This document shows, piece after piece, positions 8,854-16,614 of a stretch of DNA of 62,878 bases. The stretch is from Spirochaetaceae bacterium. Lineage in GTDB: Bacteria > Spirochaetota > Spirochaetia > DSM-27196 > PWMO01. The stretch covers positions 1 to 62,878 of the forward strand of contig RECP01000046.1 of the NCBI GenBank assembly GCA_007693945.1, written 5' to 3'. A program made the translations under genes and the position numbers. Positions within the stretch are counted from its first letter, which is position 1; each line of letters starts with the position of its first letter. Under the pieces are notes generated by a model. That model made no database searches, had not been told where the DNA came from, and saw only the letters and a program-made list of their open reading frames with translations.

Positions 8854-9164
8854 ATCATGCTCTCCGTCATGAAAGCAGAGTCTAACAACAAGCGGGGCGG
8901 CCCGCAAGCCGGATTTGCGTCTGTACCACCCGGGAGCGTCGCTTTGCGCGTGCATACCATCTGCGTATAATGGAGCGCGTATAGTTGGCGCACGCCTGCG
9001 CCGCGCTCTCACTTGCGCGGTTCGCGCCGACGATTGAATGGAATGGCGGGTGTTCGAGCGGTTTTGGGGCGTGAAGCGGATATTCGATGTCCAACTCGGG
9101 ATCTGTCTGCAGAAGCGCCGTATTCAGCCGCACAAAAACCGCCAGGCGTTATGTGCACATGTGG

Positions 9165-9260
9165 TCAAAAGCTCCCACTCGCGGCTGTGTGCTTCGCCTG
9201 TCTTTCGGCCGCTCGGTATCTCGCGGCCGTCTCTCGGGTAAGCGCTTTCTTCTCGCCCAT
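9165..9260 (-). pseudogene. Integrase-type transposase, N-terminal relic
   Basis: Behind a GGAGG the frame reads MGEKKALTRETAARYRAAER and stops after 31 residues. This opening matches the N-terminus of a spirochaete-associated transposase group (MGEKxxLTxExxxRYRxA...GYNRKYALHLL). The rest is gone. I see no other gene in 8854-9407. Confidence 0.45.
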
Positions 9261-9409
9261 CGTGAACCCCACCCATTTCCTCCGCCAGCCATCTTGTCAT
9301 GACAGTGGAGCAGTTCTCAGTGGGTAAGACTCTTTGATGAGGCACTTCTGCTGCTTGGGTAAGAACCGTAGTGAGCCAACGCGGAGGATCGACATTCTGA
9401 CTACTATTC

Positions 9410-9425
9410 TGTACAGTGATGTACA
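9410..9425 (+). promoter_or_regulatory. Twin TGTACA operator upstream of the Phd/YefM antitoxin
   Basis: Two TGTACA palindromes (9410-9415 and 9420-9425) are spaced by four bases, one helical turn centre to centre. They lie 16 bases before the antitoxin start. TGTACA is the established core of the yefM-yoeB operator, and the downstream gene is a Phd/YefM-family antitoxin, so an autoregulatory operator is very likely. An orphan copy exists at 5657-5672. Confidence 0.75.
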
Positions 9426-9440
9426 GATTGGAGGTGGACA

Positions 9441-9668
9441 ATGACAACCGTTACTCTTACCGAATTCAGGAACCACGCATCCGGCATGTTCACGCGGGTT
9501 GAGAATGGCGAGACACTCGTAGTCCTTCGCCACGGCCGGCCCATTGCCGAGGTGTCGCCGGTAGAACGCGAGGCCGAGAGTCGCACCTCATGGAAGAAGC
9601 CGGCACTTCGCCTTACGGCCAAGGGCGCAGCTCTGTCATCTGCAATTCTGGAGGACCGATCCGTTTGA
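9441..9668 (+). CDS. Antitoxin of the Phd/YefM family
   Basis: This 75-residue protein starts MTTVTLTEFRNHASGMFTRV and continues ENGETLVVLRHGRPIAEVSP, the standard Phd/YefM DNA-binding fold. The C-terminus (SWKKPALRLTAKGAALSSAI) is the toxin-binding tail. GGAGG lies seven bases before the ATG. The stop TGA overlaps the toxin's TTG start. It should repress its own operon through the twin TGTACA operator upstream. Confidence 0.9.
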   Translation: MTTVTLTEFRNHASGMFTRVENGETLVVLRHGRPIAEVSPVEREAESRTSWKKPALRLTAKGAALSSAILEDRSV

Positions 9669-10078
9669 AGGCGTATCTTGATTCGTCCTCGTTCTGCAAG
9701 CGCTTCATTGAAGAGGACGGAAGCGACAGGGCGGAAACGACATGCGCCCAGGCATCCCGCCTCGGCTTGAGCGTACTGTGCGTCCCGGAGATCGTGTCGG
9801 CGCTCAATCGACGCAAGAGGGAGCACACGCTCACCGCGGGTCAGTATGATGAGGCGAAGCGCCGGTTGCTCGACGATGTCCGGGATGCCGACATCATCAA
9901 CCTCACGGCCTCCGTCACCATGTCTGCAATCCGCATACTGGAGACAAGTCCGGTTCGCGCACTGGACGCCCTCCATGTGGCGTGCGCCGTTGAATGGGGA
10001 GCAGAACTCTTCGCGTCCTCGGATGACCGGCAGTTGAAGGCTGCAAGACGGGCCGGGCTGAAAACACGACTGGTATAG
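9665..10078 (+). CDS. PIN-domain toxin (VapC-like)
   Basis: This 137-residue protein starts at a TTG (MKAYLDSSSFCKRFIEEDGS) that overlaps the antitoxin stop, with GGAGG nine bases upstream. PIN-domain acidic residues are seen at YLDSSSF, in VPEIVSALNRR, in VRALDALHVACAVEWGAELF and at SSDDRQLKAA. The family cleaves specific RNAs. The module is bounded on the left by the operator and on the right by an attC-like hairpin at 10081-10151. Its flanks occur, joined, at 5655-5728. Confidence 0.88.
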   Translation: MKAYLDSSSFCKRFIEEDGSDRAETTCAQASRLGLSVLCVPEIVSALNRRKREHTLTAGQYDEAKRRLLDDVRDADIINLTASVTMSAIRILETSPVRALDALHVACAVEWGAELFASSDDRQLKAARRAGLKTRLV

Positions 10079-10080
10079 AC

Positions 10081-10151
10081 GGCCAACAAGCGCCTGGAAC
10101 GCGACGGTGCACCCGCGGCGGGTCCACCGCGGTTCAGTTGCGGCGTTATGC
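10081..10151 (+). repeat. attC-like imperfect hairpin between two gene modules
   Basis: The element begins GGCCAACAAGCG and ends CGGCGTTATGC. The two ends pair weakly through AAC/GTT and GGAAC/GTTC with mismatched spacers. The middle has a perfect CCGCGG (10113-10118) / CCGCGG (10127-10132) stem. This is the layout of an integron attC site: 7-base end boxes carrying AAC and GTT, and a bulged stem. It starts three bases after the toxin stop and ends 31 bases before the next start codon, as in cassette arrays. Its first 32 bases recur at 5697-5728. No integrase gene is in the window. Confidence 0.45.
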
Positions 10152-10182
10152 TACGCAATAGAATGGAAAGGAGGTGATAGAA

Positions 10183-10410
10183 ATGAGCATTGAGGCCGCG
10201 AAGATGAAGCACGAGGAACACCTGATGCGGATGCCCAATGTCATTGGTGTAGGCATCGGGGAGAAGGCGGGTAAGGCAGTCATAAAGGTCTTTGTAACGC
10301 ACAAAGTGCCCGAGTCTGCCTTACGGCCTCAGGCGATCGTCCCTAAATCGTTAGAGGGATATGAGACTGACGTGGAAGAAACCGGCGTCGTGACGGCACA
10401 AACCCGTTGA
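10183..10410 (+). CDS. Small protein equal to the N-terminal domain of the next gene's protease
   Basis: This 75-residue protein (KMKHEEHLMRMPNVIGVGIG, then AVIKVFVTHKVPESALRPQAIVP with part omitted) has the same pattern as residues about 25-95 of the protease downstream: V(I/V)G(V/M)G(I/V)G, a strand such as VFVTHKV or VLVTQKL, then IVPKSLEGYETDV. No catalytic residues are present. The ribosome site is an unusually perfect AAAGGAGGTGAT (10167-10178). It is co-directional with the protease, 20 bases upstream of it. It could be a regulatory partner, an inhibitor-like prodomain, or a duplicated domain; the function is unknown. Confidence 0.75.
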   Translation: MSIEAAKMKHEEHLMRMPNVIGVGIGEKAGKAVIKVFVTHKVPESALRPQAIVPKSLEGYETDVEETGVVTAQTR

Positions 10411-10430
10411 CAATCAAAGGAGTGGACACC

Positions 10431-11480
10431 ATGAAGCAAGAAACGAGCAAGATGATGTTAGCAGAAAAGGCGGTTGCAGAGGCACAAAGAGCATACAGCG
10501 TTGCTGTTGAGGAGTTCCTGGACCCCCTTAAGCAACTGGAAAACGTGGTCGGCATGGGAGTTGGTGTCAAGTGGAAGAAAGGGCAACCCAGTGGTGAGCC
10601 TGCTCTTGTGGTGCTTGTAACGCAGAAGCTGGAGAAAGACCAAGTGAGCCCGGCTGCCTTGGTACCGTCCAAACTGGCAGAAATGCAGACAGATGTACTG
10701 GCGATTGGGTATCCCTTTGCCGGAGGGGCCGAGCCGCTGGAGACGGACATTCAAACCCTTAGCAGGCGTATCCGCCCGGCGAAAGGCGGTTACAGCGTGG
10801 GACATTCAGGGGTCACGGCGGGTACTATTGCCACCTGCGTATACGATATTCTGCCCGGTGGCAGTGTGAACCCGCCTGCCCATGGGATCGGCCTCCCTCC
10901 TCGTTACTACATTCTCAGCAACAATCACGTCTTGGCTAACAGTAATAGCGCCGCTCTGGGCGACCCCATTCTACAACCAGGACGGTTCGACGGAGGACAG
11001 GATCCGCGAGACCGCGTTGCCAGGCTGAGCCGTTTTATTCCCATTACCTTTGACCCGCCCGTACCCCGCGCTCGGCACGAAAACGTAATTGATGCAGCTG
11101 TTGCCGAAGGACAGTTCCACGATCTGGATAGCGATATCTACTGGAGTGGGCATGTCCGAGGCTGGCGGCGGAAGCAACACGTGCAGGTGGGGACACTGGT
11201 GAAGAAGACCGGGCGTACTACGAATTTCACAATCGGCAGAATCACGGCGGTTAACGCCACAGTGGACGTGAATTTCGGCGGTGGGAGGGTGGCACGGTTC
11301 AGAGATCAGATCGTCACTACCAACATCTCTGCTGGTGGCGACTCCGGTTCGCTGGTGACCACACTGGATAACATCGCTGTGGGCCTTTTGTTTGGAGGTT
11401 CTTCCACCGCGACGATTGTCAACCAGATCGAAAACGTGCGATCGCTTCTGAGAATAGAGGTGGCAGAACAGATAATGTGA
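10431..11480 (+). CDS. NAL1-like trypsin-fold serine protease
   Basis: This 349-residue protein has an N-terminal beta domain (VVGMGVGVKW...ALVVLVTQKL...ALVPSKLAEMQTDV) and then a chymotrypsin-like domain. The catalytic triad is visible: His in YILSNNHVLANSN, Asp in HENVIDAAVAEGQ and Ser in SAGGDSGSLVTTLDNIAVGLL. The layout with LLFGGSSTATIVNQIENV at the end is that of NAL1-like proteases. No signal peptide is seen, so it is probably cytosolic. The start is the ATG at 10431 with GGAG upstream. Codon use is less GC-rich than in neighbours, consistent with transfer. A GCCTAAC box at 11501-11507 just after the stop resembles the start of another attC. Confidence 0.82.
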   Translation: MKQETSKMMLAEKAVAEAQRAYSVAVEEFLDPLKQLENVVGMGVGVKWKKGQPSGEPALVVLVTQKLEKDQVSPAALVPSKLAEMQTDVLAIGYPFAGGAEPLETDIQTLSRRIRPAKGGYSVGHSGVTAGTIATCVYDILPGGSVNPPAHGIGLPPRYYILSNNHVLANSNSAALGDPILQPGRFDGGQDPRDRVARLSRFIPITFDPPVPRARHENVIDAAVAEGQFHDLDSDIYWSGHVRGWRRKQHVQVGTLVKKTGRTTNFTIGRITAVNATVDVNFGGGRVARFRDQIVTTNISAGGDSGSLVTTLDNIAVGLLFGGSSTATIVNQIENVRSLLRIEVAEQIM

Positions 11481-11519
11481 AGCAGCTCAACAAAGCAGTT
11501 GCCTAACACATATAACGCC

Positions 11520-11795
11520 TCACCCCTGGACAACTACACCACACACAAGCACGCGCGGGTCAAAGCGTGGCGTGCGAAGCACGAACGGTTCCACATGCAC
11601 TTCACTCCAACGTGTTCCTCATGGCTGAACCAGGTGGAACGCCGGTTCGCGCTGGTCACCGAACGAGCGACCCGTCGCGGGTCGTTGTCCAGCGCCAGGA
11701 AGTTGATCAGCTCGCGTGTGGTAAAAGGGTTGATAGAAGACGCCGTCTTGCTATGGAAACAATGCGGCGAGTTTGCTCTTCCATGTGGTGAATAA
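11520..11795 (+). pseudogene. IS630-family transposase, C-terminal fragment
   Basis: The frame reads LDNYTTHKHARVKAWRAKHE, RFHMHFTPTCSSWLNQVERR and FALVTERATRRGS. These are the second aspartate (LDNYxTHK) and the final glutamate (SSWLNQVE) of the IS630 DDE domain. The N-terminal half is absent, so it cannot be active. It begins about 12 bases after a GCCTAAC box, which may mark where an attC-like site was cut. I see no gene in 11796-12014. Confidence 0.75.
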
Positions 11796-12014
11796 TCGAA
11801 ACCTCAACGGGCGATCGTTGATCGAGTTGAACCGGACAGAATATCCGGAAATTACCGGCCAGATTCTCCGGGACTTACATTTCCGGTAGAGTCTGCCGCC
11901 CGGATCGCGGGAGCGCGAGCGTCCACCGGTCCGGCCCACTCATATGGCGAGCAGGGGGAGCGATCGACCCGTCCCGCTACGTCGAGCAGGTGATCCACCT
12001 CCGAACTCCGCGAC

Positions 12015-13397
12015 TCAAGGCCTGAATCGCCACAGATCGCTGAGACTCCCCCACGATCCCGCGGCGTCGTAGCCGCTGCCGCCGAACAACCACAGGTTAC
12101 CGTTCGCGTCGCTCCAGGTCATCGCACTTGTTCTTGCCCCCGGTACGTTGGTTGCATTCGCCACGCCCTTCGTGCTGTAGGCTCCGGGCTTGTTGAACTC
12201 AGAGCTACCCGCAACCCACGTCCACGCGTCGCCGTCATACCGCCACAGATCGTTAAGACGCCCGATCAGACCTCCGTCCTGGCGGCTGAAGCCACCGAAC
12301 AGCCACAGGTTCCCGTTCGCATCGCTCCAGGTCATCGCACTTGATCTTGCTCGTGGTACGTTGGCTGCATCTGTCTCGCCCTTGGTCCCGTAGGTCCCGG
12401 ACCCGTCGCGAGTGGAGCTTCCGGAAACCCAGGTCCACGCGTTACCGTCAAACACCCACAAATCATTGAGATACCCGAATGATCCCGTTCCGTCGTGCCC
12501 GGAACCGCCGAAAAGCCACAGGTTTCCGCTCGCATCGCTCCAGCTCATCGCACCTGACCTTGCCCCGGGCGCGTTGTCCGCGTCGGGCACACTCTTGGTG
12601 CCGTAGGTTCCGGCTCGTGCGGTTAAGTCACTTCCCGAGACCCAAGTCCACGCACTGCCGTCAGACACCCACAGATCATTGAGATACCCGTATACTCCGC
12701 TGCCGTAGCCCAAGCCACCGAACAGCCACAGGTTCCCGTTCGCATCGCTCCAGGACGCCGCACCATCTCTTGCCCCGGGCACGTTTGCGGCATTGCCCAC
12801 GCCCTTCGTGCCGTAGCTCCCGAACTGGTTTCGCTCACTGCTACCTGAAACCCACGTCCACGCAGTGCCGTCGAACAGCCACAGATCGTTGAGCAACCCG
12901 AGTGTTCCCGTGCCGTCGTAGCCGCTGCCACCGAAAAGCCACAGGTTCCCGTTCGCATCGCTCCAGGTCACCGCGTTTGCCCTCGCTCCGGGCACGTTAG
13001 TCACACTGGCTACGCCCTTGGTGCCGTGCGTCCCGGATTGGTTGACAGTGGTACCTCCCGCCACCCAGGTCCACGCGTTGCCGTCAAACATCCACCGATC
13101 GTTGAGGTAACCGGATGAACCCTCACTGTCGAGCCCGCTGCCGCTGAACAGCCAGAGGTTCCCACTCGCGTCGGTCCAGGACACGGCCCCCGATCTGCCG
13201 CCCGGCAGGTTCGCCGAATTGGCTACACCCTTCCTGCCGTACAAACCGGATAGACTTGCGGTACCAGAGCCGGCCGTCCAGACCCACTCCACTGATTGAA
13301 CGTTCGAGTCCGTCGCCGCTGTCGGGTTCTCGCAGCCGGCCAGCGCGAGGACCGCGCCTATGAAGCCTACCGTGAACCGGAGAACTCTCTTCGTCAT
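12015..13397 (-). CDS. Lipoprotein with six kelch-like repeats
   Basis: This 460-residue protein has a lipoprotein signal peptide ending LALAGC (Cys22), so it should be lipid-anchored in the envelope. The rest is six tandem repeats of about 71 residues (213 bases), each with TWV(A/S)GS, YGTKGV, NVPGAR, A(V/M)(T/S)WSDANGNLWLFGG and LNDLW-FDG-AW. The glycine pair and the spaced tryptophan fit kelch/galactose-oxidase blades, so a six-blade propeller is expected. The last repeat ends SLSDLWRFRP. The repeats are very similar at DNA level, implying recent expansion or homogenisation. No partner gene is nearby, and the ligand is unknown. Confidence 0.85.
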   Translation of the reverse strand: MTKRVLRFTVGFIGAVLALAGCENPTAATDSNVQSVEWVWTAGSGTASLSGLYGRKGVANSANLPGGRSGAVSWTDASGNLWLFSGSGLDSEGSSGYLNDRWMFDGNAWTWVAGGTTVNQSGTHGTKGVASVTNVPGARANAVTWSDANGNLWLFGGSGYDGTGTLGLLNDLWLFDGTAWTWVSGSSERNQFGSYGTKGVGNAANVPGARDGAASWSDANGNLWLFGGLGYGSGVYGYLNDLWVSDGSAWTWVSGSDLTARAGTYGTKSVPDADNAPGARSGAMSWSDASGNLWLFGGSGHDGTGSFGYLNDLWVFDGNAWTWVSGSSTRDGSGTYGTKGETDAANVPRARSSAMTWSDANGNLWLFGGFSRQDGGLIGRLNDLWRYDGDAWTWVAGSSEFNKPGAYSTKGVANATNVPGARTSAMTWSDANGNLWLFGGSGYDAAGSWGSLSDLWRFRP

Positions 13398-13573
13398 GAA
13401 ACCACCCCTTCACGCGCGCTCGGTTTTTCCAAACTTGACTATCCGGATCAACTTAACCCGGCCTGCACGCACCCGTCAACCGGCGGAACGATCATCAGGC
13501 TGCCGCAATGGCGAAGCTCCGGAAGCAAGGCACCATAGGCGCGGCAGGGGTGAGTAGCTTCAACGAGAAGTGA

Positions 13574-13908
13574 ATGCGTGCTGCTGACGCGCGGCTTGCA
13601 GCTGAAGGTATTTGCCTTGCAACCAACCAGATGCCCTGCCGCCTCATGAACCGCGCTATCGAGCCCAACGGCGTATTCGAGGCCGCAAAGGAGCTCGGCG
13701 CTTCGAACAGCGCCTGCTCCCCCTCGCGTGGACCGTCCAACGTCGCGGGCCCTGCATCCTCGCGATTCCCGGAGCGGGCTCTGTGAGCCAGGCAACCTTG
13801 AACGCAGACGCACTCAGAATACGTCTCTCGGAGGCAGAGCTTGAGGAGCTCGCGGCCGCAACCTCTGCCCGGCCGCGAACCAGCTGGTCACGCTGCGAAC
13901 TACAGTAG
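13574..13908 (+). pseudogene. Aldo/keto reductase, C-terminal relic with frameshift
   Basis: One frame reads EGICLATNQMPCRLMNRAIE and PNGVFEAAKELGAS, the AKR segment (ATNQVxYSLLNRxIE..GVLEAAKELG). A second frame, from about 13715, reads ILAIPGAGSVSQATLNADAL and RIRLSEAELEELAAAT, the NADP-binding C-terminus (AIPGASSVEQLEENxxAL). The residues between these blocks are deleted and the frame changes. Nothing is recognised in 13398-13573 or 13909-14076. Confidence 0.65.
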
Positions 13909-14076
13909 CGCAGCACGACGAACACCGACTTGAGGAGACGCTGTGTACGCCACGCTTTCTCCAGCGCCCCCACTCGCGGAGATCCCTCCGGCGGCATCCA
14001 GAATCCCGGGTGACTCTGCTCGACACCCGTCGTGGGCTGCGGACAAGAACCTGGACTACTGTAGAGGAGGTAGTCC

Positions 14077-14200
14077 GTGTTTTCACGCGCCGAGAAGTTT
14101 AAAGCGGTATCGCTCTACGTCAAGAATGGCTTGAGGGCAGCACCAACGATTCGGAATCTCGGATGCCCATCGCGAAAGATGCTGAAGCGGTGGTATCTGG
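14077..14200 (+). pseudogene. IS3-family OrfA, N-terminal relic
   Basis: A short frame opens MFSRAEKFKAVSLYVKNGLR then APTIRNLGCPSRKMLKRWY. This is the helix-turn-helix of IS3-type OrfA proteins (KxxAVELYxKxGxSxxxTIRELGYPSRxxLxxWY). It ends at about 14200, where an oppositely oriented IS21 relic begins. A GAGG ribosome site is present. Confidence 0.6.
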
Positions 14201-14501
14201 TGTACCCGTCCAGGCGCAACCGGCGCAGTACCTCCACTCCCAGAAGCGAGGGTTCCTGATCGAAGATCTCCTTGACTCGCTGTTCAAATGGGGCGACTTA
14301 CGACGGCCGTCCCACACCCCGTTTCTTTGCCTGCACGCAATCGGCGAGTTCGGTCACCGGATCTTCCTTTTCGATCCGTCAAATTTCTCGCTCCGATACA
14401 TCGGTAAGCTCAGCAACTTCACTCTGTGTGCGGCCGGCGGCCCGCAATACCTCAATCGCGTGGCGTGTCAACATTGATATCATCCTTTCCCTCGTTGTCA
14501 T
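14195..14501 (-). pseudogene. IS21-family IstA, N-terminal relic with two nonsense codons
   Basis: The frame starts at the ATG at 14501: MTTRERMISMLTRHAIEVLR, then RTQSEVAELTDVSEREI, TGA, RIEKEDPVTELADCV, RGVGRPS, TAA, VAPFEQRVKEIFDQEPSLLG and VEVLRRLRLDGY. This is the DNA-binding start of an IstA-type transposase. The two stops sit where the family normally has basic residues, and the gene ends at about 14195 against the IS3 relic. It is dead. Confidence 0.65.
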
Positions 14502-14650
14502 GATCTGCAACGAGTCTGTCCGAGTATATCGTTTCGTCCAACCGGACAGATCTTTTGGAAAAAATGCGGTCAGAATTTTCGGAACCAACAGCCGGCCTGC
14601 GGTGCTGACGCTGCTCGAATGCCCGTGTACTATGGACCAGAGGGTTGTAC

Positions 14651-15148
14651 ATGGTTGTCGAGATTATTGCCGTCTCCGTGGGTGCACTGATGGTAGCCGC
14701 CGGACTGATCGGGTGCGTACTGCCCGTACTGCCCGGGCCTCTGATTGCGCTGGCGTCGCTGTTCGCGCTCTCGCTCGGCGGCGGTTGGGCTGTGTTTGCG
14801 CCGGTGACGCTGGTCATCTGGAGCGTGGCGGCACTGGGTTCACTGGCGATCGACGCGGTTCTGCCGGCTCGGGCCGCGGGTCGGGCCGGCGCCAACCGCG
14901 GCGGTGTGTGGGGCAGCGTGGCCGGTATGGTGGTCGGGGCGCTGGTCTTTCCGCCGCTGGGGGTATTTGTGGGCGCTTTTGGCGGCGCGCTGCTCGGTGA
15001 AATTGTCTTTCATCGTGATAACCGCGAGCCGCTGAAAGCGGCGCTGGCGGTCTTCCGCGGCACCATCGGCGGGATTGTACTCAAACTGGCCGTGAGCGGA
15101 GCAATTGCGGTGGTGTTTCTGCGCGGTGCCGTGCGGCTTCTGGGGTAG
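14651..15148 (+). CDS. DUF456 family membrane protein
   Basis: This protein of about 165 residues is mostly hydrophobic, with four to five segments (IAVSVGALMVAAGLIGCVLP, PLIALASLFALSL, VAGMVVGALVFPPLGVFVGAF, AVSGAIAVVFLRG). The LPVLPGPLIA motif and the glycine-rich MVVGALVFPPLGVFVGAFGG are typical of DUF456, a small inner-membrane family without known function. An upstream TTG (14645) is in frame, but the ATG at 14651 follows an AGAGGG site. It converges on the sugar-transport operon and has no clear partner. Confidence 0.8.
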   Translation: MVVEIIAVSVGALMVAAGLIGCVLPVLPGPLIALASLFALSLGGGWAVFAPVTLVIWSVAALGSLAIDAVLPARAAGRAGANRGGVWGSVAGMVVGALVFPPLGVFVGAFGGALLGEIVFHRDNREPLKAALAVFRGTIGGIVLKLAVSGAIAVVFLRGAVRLLG

Positions 15149-15565
15149 GTTGTGCTCCAAGGCGCAGTCGGCCGGGGCCGGAAGCCGACGACCGGCCTGG
15201 CGGCACCGGCGGCGGCCGCGTGTGCGGCCGGGAACCGGGGAAGCCGGGAGCCGGGTGTGGGGCCGGTGCCCGGAAGCGTGGCCCGGGGGCGCCCGGTCCG
15301 ATTTCTGCTTTGCTGATACGCTGCCCCCACGGTTGCAGTACCCCGGCCTTGCAGCGGCGGCCGGGTGTGGGGCCGGTCGAGCCGGCGGCCGAAGGTCGCT
15401 GCGCTGGTCTTTGCGCCGCCGAGGCCCCGGGGGCCGCAAGTGGACGACCGGCCCGGCGCCACCGGCGGCGTTTCGATCACGACGCCGGTTTGGCTACCGG
15501 TCACCGCGCGCGGTGCGCAACCGCGCGCTTCGACCTCGGATCAGCCGATGACCCCGGCTACCCGA
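15149..15565. other. GC-rich convergent intergenic region without a recognised gene
   Basis: These 417 bases lie between two convergent genes. They are very GC-rich, and the motif CGGGTGTGGGGCCGG occurs twice (near 15253 and 15362). Open frames across them have no recognisable protein features. They may form terminator-like structures, but I cannot define one. Confidence 0.5.
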
Positions 15566-16537
15566 TTACCACGGGTCCTTGGCGGCCTTGACCTCAGCCA
15601 CGTTATCCGGGTTGACGATCTCCAGCCCGGTATCGATGATCTCCTGCGCTATGGTCTCACCGTTAATGGCGCGCAGCAGGTGGCGCACTCCGAGATCGCC
15701 CATAGCGAAGAAGTTCTGACCAACCAGGTAGTCGGCCATGCCCTCTTCGACAAACTCGAGCATCGGGTAGAAGCTGTCGACCGATACCACCAGCCCGCCG
15801 CGGTCGCGGAAGCGGCGCAGCGCGGACAGCGTTTCGGGCGGAGCAAAGAAGGGCCAGCCTCCGACGAAGATCCAGGCGTCGAGACCGGGATTGGCCTCGG
15901 TGTAGTCTTCGATTACCTGCACCGAGCGATCGATGTCGTCTTCGCCGGCCTGTACCGAGGCGATACGAACGTTGGTGCCGGCTACGGTGTCACGCACGCC
16001 GCGGATGCGCTCTTCAAGGTTAAACGCTCCGAGCACGCCGGTCAGGACCGCCGTATCCACCGGTGCGCGCATACCCTCGGCCAGCTCTACCAGCAGCTGA
16101 GCGCTGGTCTCGCCCAGCACGTAATTGTCGCTGCCGGCGTAGAACAGCCTGGCGCTTTCGGGTGCATCTGAATCGAAGGTAGCCACCTTGATGCCGGCGT
16201 CCGTGGCGCTCTGGATTACGCTGTTCAGCGCCGTCGGATCGTTGGCACTGACCAGGATTCCGTCAACCCCCTGCTGAATCAGGCCTTCGAGCACCGCAAC
16301 CTGCTCGGTTGCATCCGCACGCACCGGACCGGTCCAGATGATGCGCACACCGAGCTCGGCCCCGGCCGCCTCAGCTCCCGACTTGGTGTCCAGAAAGACC
16401 GGGTTGTCGAGGCCCTTGGGCACCACGGCAATTGTGATCTGGTCCGGACGAGCGGCTTCGCCGCCACCTCGTGCGAACAGCGGCATCACGCCCGCTGCCA
16501 GCAGCAGCACCAATGCCATCAGCATCAGCTTCTTCAT
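15566..16537 (-). CDS. Periplasmic sugar-binding protein of an ABC importer
   Basis: This 323-residue type I periplasmic binding protein has a signal peptide (MKKLMLMALVLLLAAGVMPL ending near FARGGGE). The mature part shows the ribose/galactose-binding pattern: ITIAVVPKGLDNPVFLDTKS, GVDGILVSANDPTALNSVI, IKVATFDSDAPESARLFYAG, LTGVLGAFNLEERIRG and LVVSVDSFYP. It delivers a sugar to the permease encoded next in the operon. The start is the ATG at 16537 with AGGAGGT five bases upstream. A paralogue at 19229 sits with a sensor kinase. The exact sugar cannot be named. Confidence 0.9.
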   Translation of the reverse strand: MKKLMLMALVLLLAAGVMPLFARGGGEAARPDQITIAVVPKGLDNPVFLDTKSGAEAAGAELGVRIIWTGPVRADATEQVAVLEGLIQQGVDGILVSANDPTALNSVIQSATDAGIKVATFDSDAPESARLFYAGSDNYVLGETSAQLLVELAEGMRAPVDTAVLTGVLGAFNLEERIRGVRDTVAGTNVRIASVQAGEDDIDRSVQVIEDYTEANPGLDAWIFVGGWPFFAPPETLSALRRFRDRGGLVVSVDSFYPMLEFVEEGMADYLVGQNFFAMGDLGVRHLLRAINGETIAQEIIDTGLEIVNPDNVAEVKAAKDPW

Positions 16538-16614
16538 ATACACCTCCTGTGTGCATTTGGGGGGTCATGCCCCCTGGAAACCCCGATTACGGTCTCACGG
16601 TCACGGCCTCGCGG

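Noticed and set aside
12015..13397. Regularly spaced repeats that might look like a CRISPR array.
   Set aside because: The period is 213 bases and the repeats are coding throughout with an intact lipoprotein frame.
14195..14501. TGA and TAA inside an IstA-like frame as possible recoding.
   Set aside because: The gene is also truncated at its end, and all intact genes use normal stops, so plain decay is simpler.
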